Shown: positions 1 to 8,937 of the stretch, one piece after another | Layout of the letters: every line of letters begins with the position of its first letter | How positions within the stretch are numbered: position 1 is the first letter of the stretch | Assembly: GCF_002563635.1 (NCBI RefSeq) | Contig: NZ_PDIZ01000001.1 | Coordinates: 3,038,001-3,102,000 of the forward strand | Direction: 5' to 3' | DNA from: Bacillus sp. es.036 | GTDB taxonomy: Bacteria > Bacillota > Bacilli > Bacillales > Guptibacillaceae | Length of the DNA stretch: 64,000 bases | Notes under the pieces: generated by a model | Seen by the model: the letters and a program-made list of their open reading frames with translations, nothing else | Databases searched by the model: none | What the model was told of the DNA's origin: nothing | Program-made: the position numbers and the translations under genes

Positions 1-843
1 AAGACAGTTTTTTAAAGCAGTAAAATGATCAAATAAAACAGATGGTTCTTTCGTTGCTTTATTTGTAATACTTCTTGAGTAATAGTTCAACAAAAGCAAG
101 TCCAAGTAGCGGCTAATGCTTTTCGTTTCGCCATAAGAGAGTTTCATCTTATGATAAATATAAAATAAGTCAGGCAGCTTTTCTTCGACCGAATGCAACA
201 TTAGAGTTGGATGATCAATTGGATCGTAACATTCCCCTTTTAAATATGTGGGAACTCCTGAAATCATCGGAATCTCTTCAGAATTCACAATCGCAGGTAT
301 GGAAAATGATAAATCCGTGTAAAACGTCGCTTCTTCATCGAAACGAAGCTGGTGATATTCAACAAAGTCTTTTCGAATCAACAAGTTTGTGGCACTTCTG
401 CGGCGAAGTGCTTTAATCTTCCTACCGCCTCTTAATCTTCTTAAATGGTAAGAATCTTCTCCGATTTCTGTTGGGATCCCAATTTTACCAGCTTTAAAAA
501 TAGACGCGCCAATAAGATGGTCTTCTCCAATATTGCTTAGAAGAAGCTCCAGTGTATATGGGGCCAGGTAATCGTCACCGTCCATAAAATAAATGAACTC
601 ATTTGAAGCATGGTCAATTCCCATATTGCGTGCTTTTGAGACACCAACATTTATGTCTAAATGATAGCAGCTTAATCTTGGGTCATGATAACGCTCGATG
701 ATTTCTTTACTACGATCAGTTGAAGCGTCATTGATCAGGATGATTTCAAACTTCTGATACGATTGCTGAAGCAAAGAATCAAGGCATTTTTGAATATAAT
801 CTTCTTTATTATAAACGGTTACTATTACACTAATTTGTCCCAT
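1..843 (-). CDS. GT2 family glycosyltransferase, 3' end outside window
   Basis: The frame is open from an ATG at 843 to the window edge (281 codons), so the C-terminus is missing. The start has the GT2 fold: a beta-strand IVTVYN, NDASTD at residues 38-43 (nucleotide-sugar site) and the metal-binding MDGDD at residues 87-91. It should move a sugar from a nucleotide donor onto an envelope polymer at the inner membrane face. It lies 47 bp downstream of tagD on the same strand, and larger GT2 proteins of this type next to tagD often belong to teichoic-acid or related polymer synthesis. AGGGA lies before the ATG. Acceptor and donor cannot be read from sequence. Confidence 0.85.
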   Translation of the reverse strand, partial: MGQISVIVTVYNKEDYIQKCLDSLLQQSYQKFEIILINDASTDRSKEIIERYHDPRLSCYHLDINVGVSKARNMGIDHASNEFIYFMDGDDYLAPYTLELLLSNIGEDHLIGASIFKAGKIGIPTEIGEDSYHLRRLRGGRKIKALRRRSATNLLIRKDFVEYHQLRFDEEATFYTDLSFSIPAIVNSEEIPMISGVPTYLKGECYDPIDHPTLMLHSVEEKLPDLFYIYHKMKLSYGETKSISRYLDLLLLNYYSRSITNKATKEPSVLFDHFTALKNCL

Positions 844-890
844 CACAATCCCTAGCACCCCAACTATTTATTCTCGAATTCTCTTACTGC

Positions 891-1286
891 TTAGCCGTTA
901 GATACAAGCAGCTCTTTCTTAATTTTTGTTGTTGAAATCCCTGCCGTACGAGGAAGATAAACAACTTCACAATGATCTTTCAAGAAGTCAAATTTCCCTT
1001 CCCAATCATCGCCCATTACGAAAATATCAACATCGTTATTTTTAACATCGTCTACTTTTTGTTCCCAATGTTCTTCAGGAATCACTTCATCTACGTAGCG
1101 AATCGCTTCTAAAATCACTTTGCGATTTTCGTAGCTATGATACGCTTTTTTATTTTTGAGTTCGTTAAATTCATCAGTTGAAATGGCTACAATCAGATAG
1201 TCGCCAAGATCCTTTGCTCTCTTTAATAAATTAATATGTCCCCAATGCAATAAATCAAACGTACCGTAAGTCAAAACCTTCGTCAT
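891..1286 (-). CDS. tagD: Glycerol-3-phosphate cytidylyltransferase
   Basis: Makes CDP-glycerol from CTP and glycerol-3-phosphate, the activated precursor of glycerol-phosphate polymers such as wall teichoic acid. At 131 residues it has the family's usual length. The nucleotidyltransferase signature HWGH is at residues 14-17 and RTAGISTTK starts at residue 113 (family RTEGISTTK). The ATG is preceded by GGAGGGG. It sits between a CDP-alcohol phosphotransferase and a glycosyltransferase on the same strand, so its product may be used by that set. Identification is firm; which polymer it feeds is inference. Confidence 0.95.
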   Translation of the reverse strand: MTKVLTYGTFDLLHWGHINLLKRAKDLGDYLIVAISTDEFNELKNKKAYHSYENRKVILEAIRYVDEVIPEEHWEQKVDDVKNNDVDIFVMGDDWEGKFDFLKDHCEVVYLPRTAGISTTKIKKELLVSNG

Positions 1287-1417
1287 TTCGACCCCTCCAG
1301 TTATTAGTGTTTAATAGTTTTTTTAACGAGACACGAATTAACATACAATTTACAATTTTTAATAATACTTAACATCACGCGTGCTTAATTTGTTTTATAA
1401 TAGATTTGTACCCAAGT

Positions 1418-2191
1418 CTATCCTTTATCAAATGAGCGTGATGTAATAATGACACGCAGGCCTGTCTTTATCACAAGCATGGCGAGGAAAAAGGATATAT
1501 AGTAAAGTAGAAACTCTGCGCCTGTTACCTGTTCAATAAAAACAATGAACACAGCTGTAACATAAAAGCCAGGTAGGCCAAGCAGAACAGCTACAATATC
1601 AAAAAATAGTGAACCATCTCGAATCGAATTTACAGGATCCTGAGTGGTCGATTGCGACATCGTTAACTTCGTTAGCTGGTAGGCAATTGGAACGAGTAAT
1701 GCCATGATAATCGCTACAATCGTCACATAGATCATTGTCATTTCGAGTAGATTTACATCAAGCATCCCAGCTTGTCTTAAGACAGTTAAAATCATCGATA
1801 AAAAGACCGGCAATGCTGCAGCTTGTATAATAATGTCAATATAATACCCTTTTGATGACGTTTGTTTCGTAATTCTAGCAACTTCACCATCAACACAATC
1901 AAAGAGATAGCCAATATTATAAAACAGCGCGGCAAAAACAATCGATAAAGGTGTAGCAAGCATTAGCGATAAGCCTGAGATAATCATAAAGAATGCACTC
2001 ATCCAGCTTACCGTATTTGGTTTTATCCGCATTTTAATAAACAAAATGGTAATATAAATCGAAATTCGCCGCAGTACATACCATGACCATAAATCTTCTT
2101 TATAACTTAAAGTTTGAGACTGCTTTCGATAAGAAAGAATCGTCTCATTATCAAGAAATGTGGTCGGTAGTAATTCTTGCCCATTTTTCAT
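1418..2191 (-). CDS. CDP-alcohol phosphatidyltransferase family membrane protein, catalytic motif altered
   Basis: A 257-residue protein with several hydrophobic segments after a polar N-terminus. The family motif D-x2-DG-x2-AR-x8-G-x3-D-x3-D is present as D98, D101, G102, A105, R106, G115 and D119, but the fourth aspartate, normally the catalytic base, is Gln at residue 123; I checked this codon in the DNA (CAA). Family members transfer a phospho-alcohol from a CDP-linked donor to a hydroxyl group in the membrane. The start overlaps the end of the upstream GT2 gene by 41 bp, with AAGGTGA before it, so they are co-transcribed. It may be inactive or mechanistically divergent. Its place upstream of tagD suggests an envelope polymer or glycolipid. 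Confidence 0.8.
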   Translation of the reverse strand: MKNGQELLPTTFLDNETILSYRKQSQTLSYKEDLWSWYVLRRISIYITILFIKMRIKPNTVSWMSAFFMIISGLSLMLATPLSIVFAALFYNIGYLFDCVDGEVARITKQTSSKGYYIDIIIQAAALPVFLSMILTVLRQAGMLDVNLLEMTMIYVTIVAIIMALLVPIAYQLTKLTMSQSTTQDPVNSIRDGSLFFDIVAVLLGLPGFYVTAVFIVFIEQVTGAEFLLYYISFFLAMLVIKTGLRVIITSRSFDKG

Positions 2192-3206
2192 GACCGGTCT
2201 TCACCTTCCAGTATTGTTTGCTAAAGTATCCGCCTACTAGTCCGAGGCCCCTCGAAAAGTGGAGCAGAAAGAACTGCATCACCGTAGGAAAGTATGCGCG
2301 GAAACCATGTTGTTTAATAACGCCTAGTGAAGAAACACCGATCATCATCAGATAAATTGCAACTAATGAGAGTAACCCGATTAAAAAAGCATCATTAAAG
2401 AGTGCTCCAATTCCAAGACCTGTCCCAGTAAGAAATGCCATCAAGGGAGCAAGCTGTCGAAATCTCATTACACCTTTTGTACTTCTAGAAGCAATAATAC
2501 CCCATTTTCCATCTGCGTAAGACTTTTGAACAAATGTCTTCACACTATCTCTAGCAAAATAAGTGGAAGCAATATCACTAGACAAATAAAACTTTCCGCC
2601 TCGATTTCTAACCCTCGCATGAAATTCTATATCTTCACTTCTTCTTAAGTTTTCGTTGAACAATCCGGCTTTTTGGAATACTTCACGCTTGTAAGCACCA
2701 TACGGAACTGTGTCTACAAGTCCTTCCCATTTGCTGGAGCTTTTTGTAATGCGGAACATTGAGTTCCCGACTCCCATTGGATGTGAGTAAACATACGCAT
2801 TAATTGTTCCCCAAAATCCTTTTCCTTCCGTTCGAATAACGCCTCCTACGCAGTCCATATTTGGCTTGCGTTGAATTAAGTCATAGTAACCTTTAAGGAA
2901 ATCTTTAGGAATCATCGTATGCCCGTCTACCCTTAAAATGTACTTTCCTTTTGCATTCTGGATAGCAAGATTCCATCCTGTAGGTAAGGTTTCTTTCGGA
3001 TTTTCAAATAGTCGAATTCTTCCCGGATTCTTAAGACTAACATCTTCTATAATATCTTTCGTTCGATCGGACGACATTCCATCAACTACTAGAATTTCAT
3101 ATGAATGCTGAGGAAACTCCTGTTGCAAGACACCTTCCAGCAACTTTCGTATATACCTCTCTTCATTCTTCACGACGAGAAGCACGGAAAAGAACAATTC
3201 TTTCAT
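2151..3206 (-). CDS. ExoA-like GT2 glycosyltransferase with membrane tail
   Basis: A 351-residue protein. The GT2 domain spans about residues 5-235, with VVKNEE near the start, VDGMSSDRT at residues 41-49 and DGH at 94-96 in place of the DXD metal site. The C-terminal 110 residues hold hydrophobic segments, including a Gly/Ala/Leu-rich stretch, consistent with membrane anchoring. The arrangement resembles ExoA-type enzymes that extend lipid-linked saccharides. It is the first gene of a four-gene leftward unit with the CDP-alcohol phosphotransferase, tagD and a second GT2. The SD is modest (AAGGGATG). The sugar is unknown. Confidence 0.85.
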   Translation of the reverse strand: MKELFFSVLLVVKNEERYIRKLLEGVLQQEFPQHSYEILVVDGMSSDRTKDIIEDVSLKNPGRIRLFENPKETLPTGWNLAIQNAKGKYILRVDGHTMIPKDFLKGYYDLIQRKPNMDCVGGVIRTEGKGFWGTINAYVYSHPMGVGNSMFRITKSSSKWEGLVDTVPYGAYKREVFQKAGLFNENLRRSEDIEFHARVRNRGGKFYLSSDIASTYFARDSVKTFVQKSYADGKWGIIASRSTKGVMRFRQLAPLMAFLTGTGLGIGALFNDAFLIGLLSLVAIYLMMIGVSSLGVIKQHGFRAYFPTVMQFFLLHFSRGLGLVGGYFSKQYWKVKTGHEKWARITTDHIS

Positions 3207-4038
3207 TTCTTTTCATCCCTTCACAACTTCGCCTTATCTCTTTTTTCTCTCTATGAGACTATTTTTTCAATAAATCTTTTCAATCTAATACTTAAGTATA
3301 CATGAATTCGATTGAATAATCATTGTAAAAATAAGGGAAAAGCAGTTTATTTTCTTTCAATTGTGTGAACAATCTCTGCTAGATTCTTCACGTTCTCACG
3401 TCAAAAAAAGCTAAGACTGATCGTGGATTTAATGAGAAAACTAGGTTCATTACGTTAAAACGATCCTGTCGCTATAACTTCATCGCAACATATGACACCC
3501 TTCGTCACATCCCGGTAAATTGTGGCCCTTAATTCGCTTGTAATAAATGCCTGTTTAGTGAATACGATCTTGCCTATAGACAAACATAAAGCCAACGCAT
3601 ACTTTTAAACCAAAATGGGAATAGGGTCATTTAGAATAATAAGTTCAATCGTTTAGACAGACTACTCATCAAAACAATTGAGCTTACTTCTTTAATCAAC
3701 CTCATTAAATAATTTACGAACACGCAGTTATCCTCCATTACCCTTCTTGTATGAAATAAAACTATACATAGGCGTACTAGCAAGGTTTTCGCGTAAAACG
3801 GGATTTAGTGTGTTTCATCTTAACATTTCAGGATTGAGAAGGATACCGACTATTGTTGTCGAAAATTCTGTAATAGAGGCATTCACGATAATCAAAACGT
3901 ATCTGAAGCCTCTAAGCACGTCGTACTACGTGCATTTTGCTACGTTGTGAAAAAGCAGGAAAAAAGTCGGGAAATATGTTAATATTAGTAAGCACTTATA
4001 TGGATTTTGAAATCAATTAGTTACTGGGAGGATTCAAC
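3207..4038. other. AT-rich gene-poor intergenic region
   Basis: About 830 bp lie between the divergent GT2 gene and galU. Open frames here (for example 3747-3950) lack a credible ribosome binding site and recognisable protein features. The promoters of both flanking units must lie here, but I cannot assign clear -35/-10 pairs. The strong galU SD (GGGAGG) is at its right edge. No repeat or RNA motif was recognised. Confidence 0.6.
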
Positions 4039-4929
4039 ATGAGAGTAAGGAAGGCTATTATACCTGCCGCTGGTCTTGGAACAAGGTTCTTACCGGCAAC
4101 TAAGGCACAGCCAAAAGAAATGCTACCAATCGTGGACAAGCCAACGATTCAATATATTGTAGAAGAGGCTGTTGCCGCTGGAATTGAAGATATTATCATC
4201 GTTAGTGGTCGCGGAAAGCGCGCAATTGAAGACCATTTTGACAAATCCTATGAGCTTGAAGAAACACTTATTAAGAAGCAAAAAGAAGCGATGTTAAAAG
4301 AAGTTCAGCAAATATCTAATTTAGCTAACATTCACTATATCCGTCAAAAAGAACCAAAAGGCCTTGGACATGCGATTAACTGCGCAAGTCGTTTTATTGG
4401 TAATGAGCCTTTCGCAGTTCTCCTTGGAGACGACATTGTCAAATCAGAACAGCCGTGTATCGGCCAGCTCATGGATAGCTACAATCGTTACCGTACTTCT
4501 ATTGTTGGTGTTCAACAGGTAGCTGACGAAGCCGTTTCAAAATACGGGATTATCGCTCCAAAAGGAGAACAAATCGACAATGGTATTATTCCCATTAAAT
4601 CTCTTGTTGAGAAACCTTCCCTTGAAGAAGCACCGTCTAACTATGCGATTTTAGGACGTTACATTCTAACTCCTGAAATATTCTCCATTCTTGAAAACCT
4701 ACCTAAAGGCGCTGGTGGAGAAATTCAGCTGACAGATGCGATTAAAGTATTGAATGAACAGCAAGCCGTTTTTGCTCATGAATTCGAAGGTCACCGCTAT
4801 GATGTTGGAGATAAATTCGGCTTTATTAAAGCAACCGTCGACTTTGCTTTAACTCGTCCAGATTTACAAAAAGATGTGATGAACTACCTGAAACAAGTGG
4901 TTGATCAAGAATTAACGACCAAAAAATAA
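4039..4929 (+). CDS. galU: UTP-glucose-1-phosphate uridylyltransferase
   Basis: Converts UTP and glucose-1-phosphate to UDP-glucose, the glucosyl donor for glycolipids, teichoic-acid decoration and other glycans. The 296-residue protein has the nucleotide-binding loop GLGTRF (residues 12-17) followed by PKEMLPI, and the family blocks VEKP and [10 protein letters not shown] further on. Its length is normal for GalU/GtaB. The ATG follows GGGAGGATTCAAC. It is divergent from the glycosyltransferase unit at 1-3.2 kb, which could use its product, and is closed by a bidirectional terminator at 4967-5005. Confidence 0.95.
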   Translation: MRVRKAIIPAAGLGTRFLPATKAQPKEMLPIVDKPTIQYIVEEAVAAGIEDIIIVSGRGKRAIEDHFDKSYELEETLIKKQKEAMLKEVQQISNLANIHYIRQKEPKGLGHAINCASRFIGNEPFAVLLGDDIVKSEQPCIGQLMDSYNRYRTSIVGVQQVADEAVSKYGIIAPKGEQIDNGIIPIKSLVEKPSLEEAPSNYAILGRYILTPEIFSILENLPKGAGGEIQLTDAIKVLNEQQAVFAHEFEGHRYDVGDKFGFIKATVDFALTRPDLQKDVMNYLKQVVDQELTTKK

Positions 4930-4966
4930 AGAAGTCTTCTTGAGCCCTTTAGGCTCTGATTCAATT

Positions 4967-5005
4967 AAAAGCCGCGATTTTCTCCAAAAGAGAATCGCGG
5001 CTTTT
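4967..5005. terminator. Bidirectional rho-independent terminator
   Basis: AAAAGCCGCGATTTTCTC pairs with its near-perfect complement ending CGCGGCTTTT across a short loop, with A/T runs on both sides. It separates convergent galU and the DUF4870 gene. Confidence 0.85.
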
Positions 5006-5006
5006 A

Positions 5007-5384
5007 TTATTTCATTTTCGCTAACTGATTTTCCGAGAAGTCGCCAGCGATTGGAAGCTTATATTGTTTCCTCTGATAGGCTTTTACCATTAAAACAATC
5101 CAAACAATTAAGCTAAGAGGAGGTAAAATCACAACAGAAACGATTGTGCCAATAACCGGAACAACATTTAACACAAGACTTATAACGAAGAAAGCTCCGA
5201 ACACAACTATTGATTGCATGGCGTGAAATCGAACGAACTTGTTTTCTTTTTCGATTAACAAAAAAATAATTCCAGTGACAAACCCTAACACATAGGTCAA
5301 CAGTCCTGCGACGTTTTCCTCCAATCCGCTTGAAGTTTTTCGTGGGGTTGGCGTCATTTTTTCTGGATTATTCCCTGCCTCCAC
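5007..5384 (-). CDS. DUF4870 domain small membrane protein
   Basis: A 125-residue protein that starts at GTG, placed by an AGGGAGGA SD six bases upstream. After a charged N-terminal stretch come three or four hydrophobic helices with the family pattern: a GLLTYVLGFVTG-like first helix, then an amphipathic KFVRFHAMQSI segment, then two more helices. This is the DUF4870 (Tic20-like) fold. The function in bacteria is not established. It is divergent from the LuxR-type regulator, sharing a 138-bp intergenic region with an inverted repeat. Confidence 0.85.
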   Translation of the reverse strand: MEAGNNPEKMTPTPRKTSSGLEENVAGLLTYVLGFVTGIIFLLIEKENKFVRFHAMQSIVVFGAFFVISLVLNVVPVIGTIVSVVILPPLSLIVWIVLMVKAYQRKQYKLPIAGDFSENQLAKMK

Positions 5385-5456
5385 AGCGATTCCTCCCTTA
5401 TCTTTTAAATTCAGAATATTGTATAAATTAATTTTATCAAAAGCAGGAATTTGGGG

Positions 5457-5478
5457 GTAGTATACGAAAGTATACTAC
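5457..5478. promoter_or_regulatory. Perfect inverted repeat between divergent genes, putative operator
   Basis: GTAGTATAC-GAAA-GTATACTAC is a perfect 9-bp inverted repeat with a 4-nt spacer. It lies 45 bp upstream of the likely LuxR-family start and 73 bp upstream of the DUF4870 start. It has no U-tract, so an operator is more likely than a terminator. Autoregulation by the neighbouring regulator is inference. Confidence 0.5.
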
Positions 5479-5522
5479 TTAGACAAAATTCGAGTAATCT
5501 TTTATAGCGGAGTGTGATACGG

Positions 5523-7496
5523 ATGGTCCTTCCAGATAACCCCAATCATGATCAAAGTCAGATGAAGGCTTTTCCATTTAATATTACGAGAGAAAAAGAA
5601 TTAGCTAGCTTCTCTCGCTTACTAGACCATAGTGGAAGTGGTATTCTTTCAGTCTATGGCCAACCAGGTACCGGGAAAAGCGAATTAATGACTCACTATC
5701 AACAAGAAGCCACGGATCGAGGCGTCGTTTTTTATCTTGTTAATGCGCAATATTCAAAAGCCGAGCCATCTGCTTTTCTTCAATTATTGCTTGACCAGAT
5801 GGGCGCCTCTAACGTATACATTTCACCACTTGAAGCCATTCATATGCACATCCAACATCTAGAGAAACAAGGAATTCGCTTTGTCATTGCGATTGATTCC
5901 TACGAACGATTTGAAAAGTTAGATGAATGGTTTAGACAGTCCTTTCTTCCTACGCTACCCTCTTCCAGCATTCTCATTTTCTGCGGTCGTAAGCAGCTTA
6001 ATGCGTCCTGGAGAGCGTCAATCTGGTATCCCTTTATCACATCGATCGAGTTAAAAGGATTTAGTATGGGGCAATTCGATTCCGTGTTCCAAACATTGGA
6101 TCCGGAGCTCATACAGCTAGCCTGGCAATTTTCAAGCGGTAATCCTTATGCCTTATCGCTCTGCGTGCAGAAATTAAATGAAACACAAGAGTGGAATGAA
6201 AGAGATGAACAAAAAATTTATCGTACTGTTGTAAAGGAATGGCTCAGTGAACTTGAAGATGATCAGCTCCTTCCTTACATAGAGGTGGCATCAATCGGCC
6301 GCTACATTCAGCAGGAAAAACTTGAGGTAATGCTTGATCAATCGATATCACGAAAAGATTTTGAAGCGCTCATCTCTCTCTCCTTTTTTGAAGAAACGGA
6401 AGCCGGCTGGCAGTTAAATACACTTTTCCAACGCGCAATGCGAGATGACCTTAGAAGAAGGAAGCCCTCTTATTATCATCAGCTCTGGAAGCGTGCTTTG
6501 CTCTATTGTCGTTCCTTTTTCGATCATAATCGAATAGTAGATTCTACGGAAATTAGTGAGTTTTTTTATTTGCTAGGTGAACCTATGATGCGAGCCTCGT
6601 TATTTGATCATGAAACGTTATCAACGTACACGATGACTTCAGCGAATCAAGATGACTGGAGGGAGATCCTTCCTTATTTAGAAGAGAATGCCCTTGTCAA
6701 AAAAGACTTGAATGCTTCGTTTGTGAATGATCAAAGTGAGCAAACGTTCAAGTACTTCATTTCTAAAAATAACAACCAGGAATCGGCTTTTATGACAAAA
6801 GAAATGATCGAGTCCGTAGGTATTCACCACGTGAAGTTGCTTCGACAAAGAGATGGAATCGTCAAGGGAATTGCTTTCTTGCTGCCCATTCAGTCAAACA
6901 CGCTTAGAAAATTGCAGAGCAGTCCTGTGACAAGAAGTTATTTTAAGAGAATCTCTCCCGCTGAAGAAAAGCGTATTCTTTCACAAGATACACCATCAGG
7001 CTGGGTCATTCGATACCTAGGCGTGAAAAACCCAAAACAGATGGAAGATCGAAAAGCACTTCTTTACCACCTTCTTCCGCTTGTGTTAACCGAAGGGATC
7101 CTCGTTGCTTCAACGCCCCTTCCTTTTTATCAAGATTTATTAGAACAGTTTCGATTTAATGAAATTCCAGAAGCGATGCATTTTGATTATGGGCCTGATC
7201 GACCTTCTAAAACATATGAGCTTGATTTACGAAATGCTCGGCTCTCTCACTATCTTGAAACGTTCGCAAATGCCCTTGGAGTTAATCTATCTGAGACGCC
7301 GCAACACCGCTTTCAATTCACTGCTCGTGAGCAAGAAGTAGTTTCACTTGTGATACAAGGATATTCTAATGCCAAACTTGCACAGACTCTTTCTTTAAGC
7401 GAAGTTACAATTAAAAAACACCTTAGCCGTATTTATGAAAAAACCGGTGTAAAAAACCGGACTCAGCTTACCCGTGTGATGCTTGAGAGAAAATAG
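5523..7496 (+). CDS. LuxR-family ATP-binding transcriptional regulator (LAL-like)
   Basis: About 657 residues. The N-terminus carries a P-loop ATPase (GQPGTGKS at about residues 46-53, with a Walker-B-like strand FVIAIDSYERF). The middle is unassigned alpha-rich sequence, and the C-terminal 60 residues are a LuxR/GerE helix-turn-helix (FTAREQEVVSLVIQGYSNA, then SEVTIKKHLSRIYEK). Such LAL/MalT-like proteins are ATP-dependent, ligand-sensing activators. I chose ATG 5523 because GGAG lies 10 bases upstream; the in-frame GTG at 5514 is too close to that SD. An inverted repeat at 5457-5478 lies upstream. No linked metabolic operon reveals its inducer. Confidence 0.85.
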   Translation: MVLPDNPNHDQSQMKAFPFNITREKELASFSRLLDHSGSGILSVYGQPGTGKSELMTHYQQEATDRGVVFYLVNAQYSKAEPSAFLQLLLDQMGASNVYISPLEAIHMHIQHLEKQGIRFVIAIDSYERFEKLDEWFRQSFLPTLPSSSILIFCGRKQLNASWRASIWYPFITSIELKGFSMGQFDSVFQTLDPELIQLAWQFSSGNPYALSLCVQKLNETQEWNERDEQKIYRTVVKEWLSELEDDQLLPYIEVASIGRYIQQEKLEVMLDQSISRKDFEALISLSFFEETEAGWQLNTLFQRAMRDDLRRRKPSYYHQLWKRALLYCRSFFDHNRIVDSTEISEFFYLLGEPMMRASLFDHETLSTYTMTSANQDDWREILPYLEENALVKKDLNASFVNDQSEQTFKYFISKNNNQESAFMTKEMIESVGIHHVKLLRQRDGIVKGIAFLLPIQSNTLRKLQSSPVTRSYFKRISPAEEKRILSQDTPSGWVIRYLGVKNPKQMEDRKALLYHLLPLVLTEGILVASTPLPFYQDLLEQFRFNEIPEAMHFDYGPDRPSKTYELDLRNARLSHYLETFANALGVNLSETPQHRFQFTAREQEVVSLVIQGYSNAKLAQTLSLSEVTIKKHLSRIYEKTGVKNRTQLTRVMLERK

Positions 7497-7505
7497 TGGC
7501 GGTAT

Positions 7506-7531
7506 GGGGGTCAGGTACGTACCTGACCCCC
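7506..7531. repeat. Dispersed palindrome P1
   Basis: A perfect 26-bp palindrome, GGGGGTCAGGTAC and its complement, 10 bp after the regulator's stop codon. Related palindromes occur at 19105-19134 and 35110-35147. It could act as a hairpin but lacks a following U-tract. Confidence 0.85.
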
Positions 7532-7553
7532 GCTGCTTTAAAGAGGTGAATTA

Positions 7554-8120
7554 ATGAAGCAAACAGAAATCTATCTTGTCCGCCATGCGCACTCGACCTA
7601 TTCACCAGATGAGTACGGTCGTGGATTATCGTCCAATGGCCACCACCATCAGAAATTGCTCACGCACCAGATGGCTGAAAACCACGTCGATGTGATCCTT
7701 TCTAGTCCATATAAGCGAGCAATTCAAACAGTTGAAGGCATCGCTCTACAGCACAATAAGGACATTCAACTGATCGAAGCATTTAAAGAAAGAACGCTCG
7801 CCGGAAAGTCGGTTGAAAATTTCCAGGAAGCAATAGAAACCGTTTGGCTTAATGAATCCTATGCACATCCAGGTGGTGAATCAAACGAAAAAGCCCGTAA
7901 TCGCGGCATTGATGCACTGAAGGACGTGCTAAAAACATATGAAGGAAAAAGCATTGTCATTGGAACTCATGGAAATATGCTTGCATTAATCATGAGTCAT
8001 TTCGATCAGAAGTACGATGTCACCTTCTGGCGTAACCTTGATATGCCTGATGTGTATTGCCTGACGTTTGAAGAAGAAACCTTGATGAACGTCGAGAGAA
8101 TATGGGAAAGAGCAAACTAA
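7554..8120 (+). CDS. Histidine phosphatase family protein
   Basis: A 188-residue member of the phosphoglycerate-mutase-like branch. The catalytic RHAH (residues 10-13) carries the phospho-accepting His. The ISSPYKRAIQT-like block follows (here ILSSPYKRAIQT), and the second His lies in VIGTHGNML. Members dephosphorylate small phosphometabolites; the substrate here is not readable. The SD is AGAGGTG. It lies 57 bp downstream of the LuxR-type gene with palindrome P1 between, so co-transcription is uncertain. A GC-rich hairpin follows it. Confidence 0.9.
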   Translation: MKQTEIYLVRHAHSTYSPDEYGRGLSSNGHHHQKLLTHQMAENHVDVILSSPYKRAIQTVEGIALQHNKDIQLIEAFKERTLAGKSVENFQEAIETVWLNESYAHPGGESNEKARNRGIDALKDVLKTYEGKSIVIGTHGNMLALIMSHFDQKYDVTFWRNLDMPDVYCLTFEEETLMNVERIWERAN

Positions 8121-8123
8121 AAT

Positions 8124-8165
8124 GACGGCGAAGGTGGTGACCCCACCGAACTCGCCGTCGTTTTC
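8124..8165 (+). terminator. Terminator after phosphatase gene
   Basis: GACGGCGA pairs with TCGCCGTC around an inner GGTGG/CCACC stem, followed by GTTTTC. It lies between convergent genes. Confidence 0.7.
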
Positions 8166-8179
8166 TTATCGTTATGTGG

Positions 8180-8677
8180 TTACTCCAATAACCCTTCTTC
8201 CTTAAGCTTCTCTTCTACACTGCCTGTAATATTTCGGTTGCTCGCATTTTCCGGACCCTTTCCGTGAAAGTCGTCACTGCAGTGTGACTGTGTTAAGTAA
8301 AAAGCATTATAAAGCAAGCGCCGATCCGCTATAGTAATGCCGCTATTCGGGAAAAGATACGTGCAATTTGTCTCGATGGGGGTACGCTTATCTTTTTGAT
8401 CAACGTAATAAAACTCATCTGTTACTCCCCCATATTCCATATCTTCCGTTGATGTTAAATACGTGCCATCCTGATCATAAGGGACCACCGTAAAACCTTT
8501 TTCTTTTTTTAACTTAGGTGCGCCTTCTACGTTATAAATAACGATCAATTTCCCTTCAAAACCTTCCGGAACGAGATGAATTGTATCGGTTGTTTCATGT
8601 TGAACCGATGCCTGTGATGAACAAGAAGCCGTCACGACGATCACTAGACTTAAAACAAGCAGCCTGTGCCAATACAT
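8180..8677 (-). CDS. Putative lipoprotein, DUF6843-like
   Basis: A 165-residue protein with a Sec/lipoprotein signal: MYWHR, a hydrophobic core, then VTASC with the lipidated Cys at residue 19. The mature part contains HLVPEGFEGKLIVIYNVEG, typical of DUF6843 proteins; their function is unknown. It is expected to be anchored on the outer face of the membrane. It is monocistronic and convergent with the phosphatase. The family assignment is from memory of the motif and is moderately sure. Confidence 0.7.
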   Translation of the reverse strand: MYWHRLLVLSLVIVVTASCSSQASVQHETTDTIHLVPEGFEGKLIVIYNVEGAPKLKKEKGFTVVPYDQDGTYLTSTEDMEYGGVTDEFYYVDQKDKRTPIETNCTYLFPNSGITIADRRLLYNAFYLTQSHCSDDFHGKGPENASNRNITGSVEEKLKEEGLLE

Positions 8678-8873
8678 TCGCTTCCCCCCTGACCATTTAT
8701 ACCCTTATTTCTTTTCGACGGTGACTGCCGCACTTCCTTCAATTGCAGGATTTCACAAGAGGAGCGAATCAGAAATGAGTCGCTTAGTCTTGTGACCTTA
8801 TAATGGAAATTCTTCAATTTTATTGCATTACGAAACGAATCTTACCGAGCGAAGAGTACTGAAGAAATTAAAA

Positions 8874-8885
8874 AACCCCGCTTCG
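8874..8885. terminator. Left arm of a terminator hairpin split by an IS
   Basis: AACCCCGCTTCG here is the exact reverse complement of CGAAGCGGGGTT at 10363-10374. The two arms flank the IS element, and T-runs lie outside both arms. Together they look like the former terminator downstream of tcyP. Confidence 0.7.
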
Positions 8886-8937
8886 GTGGTGCACCCCGAA
8901 AGTTAGAGTTAAAAACTAACTTTCGGGGTGTTTTTGT

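Noticed and set aside
3747-3950. 67-aa frame in the galU upstream region
   Set aside because: No SD, biased composition and no protein-like features.
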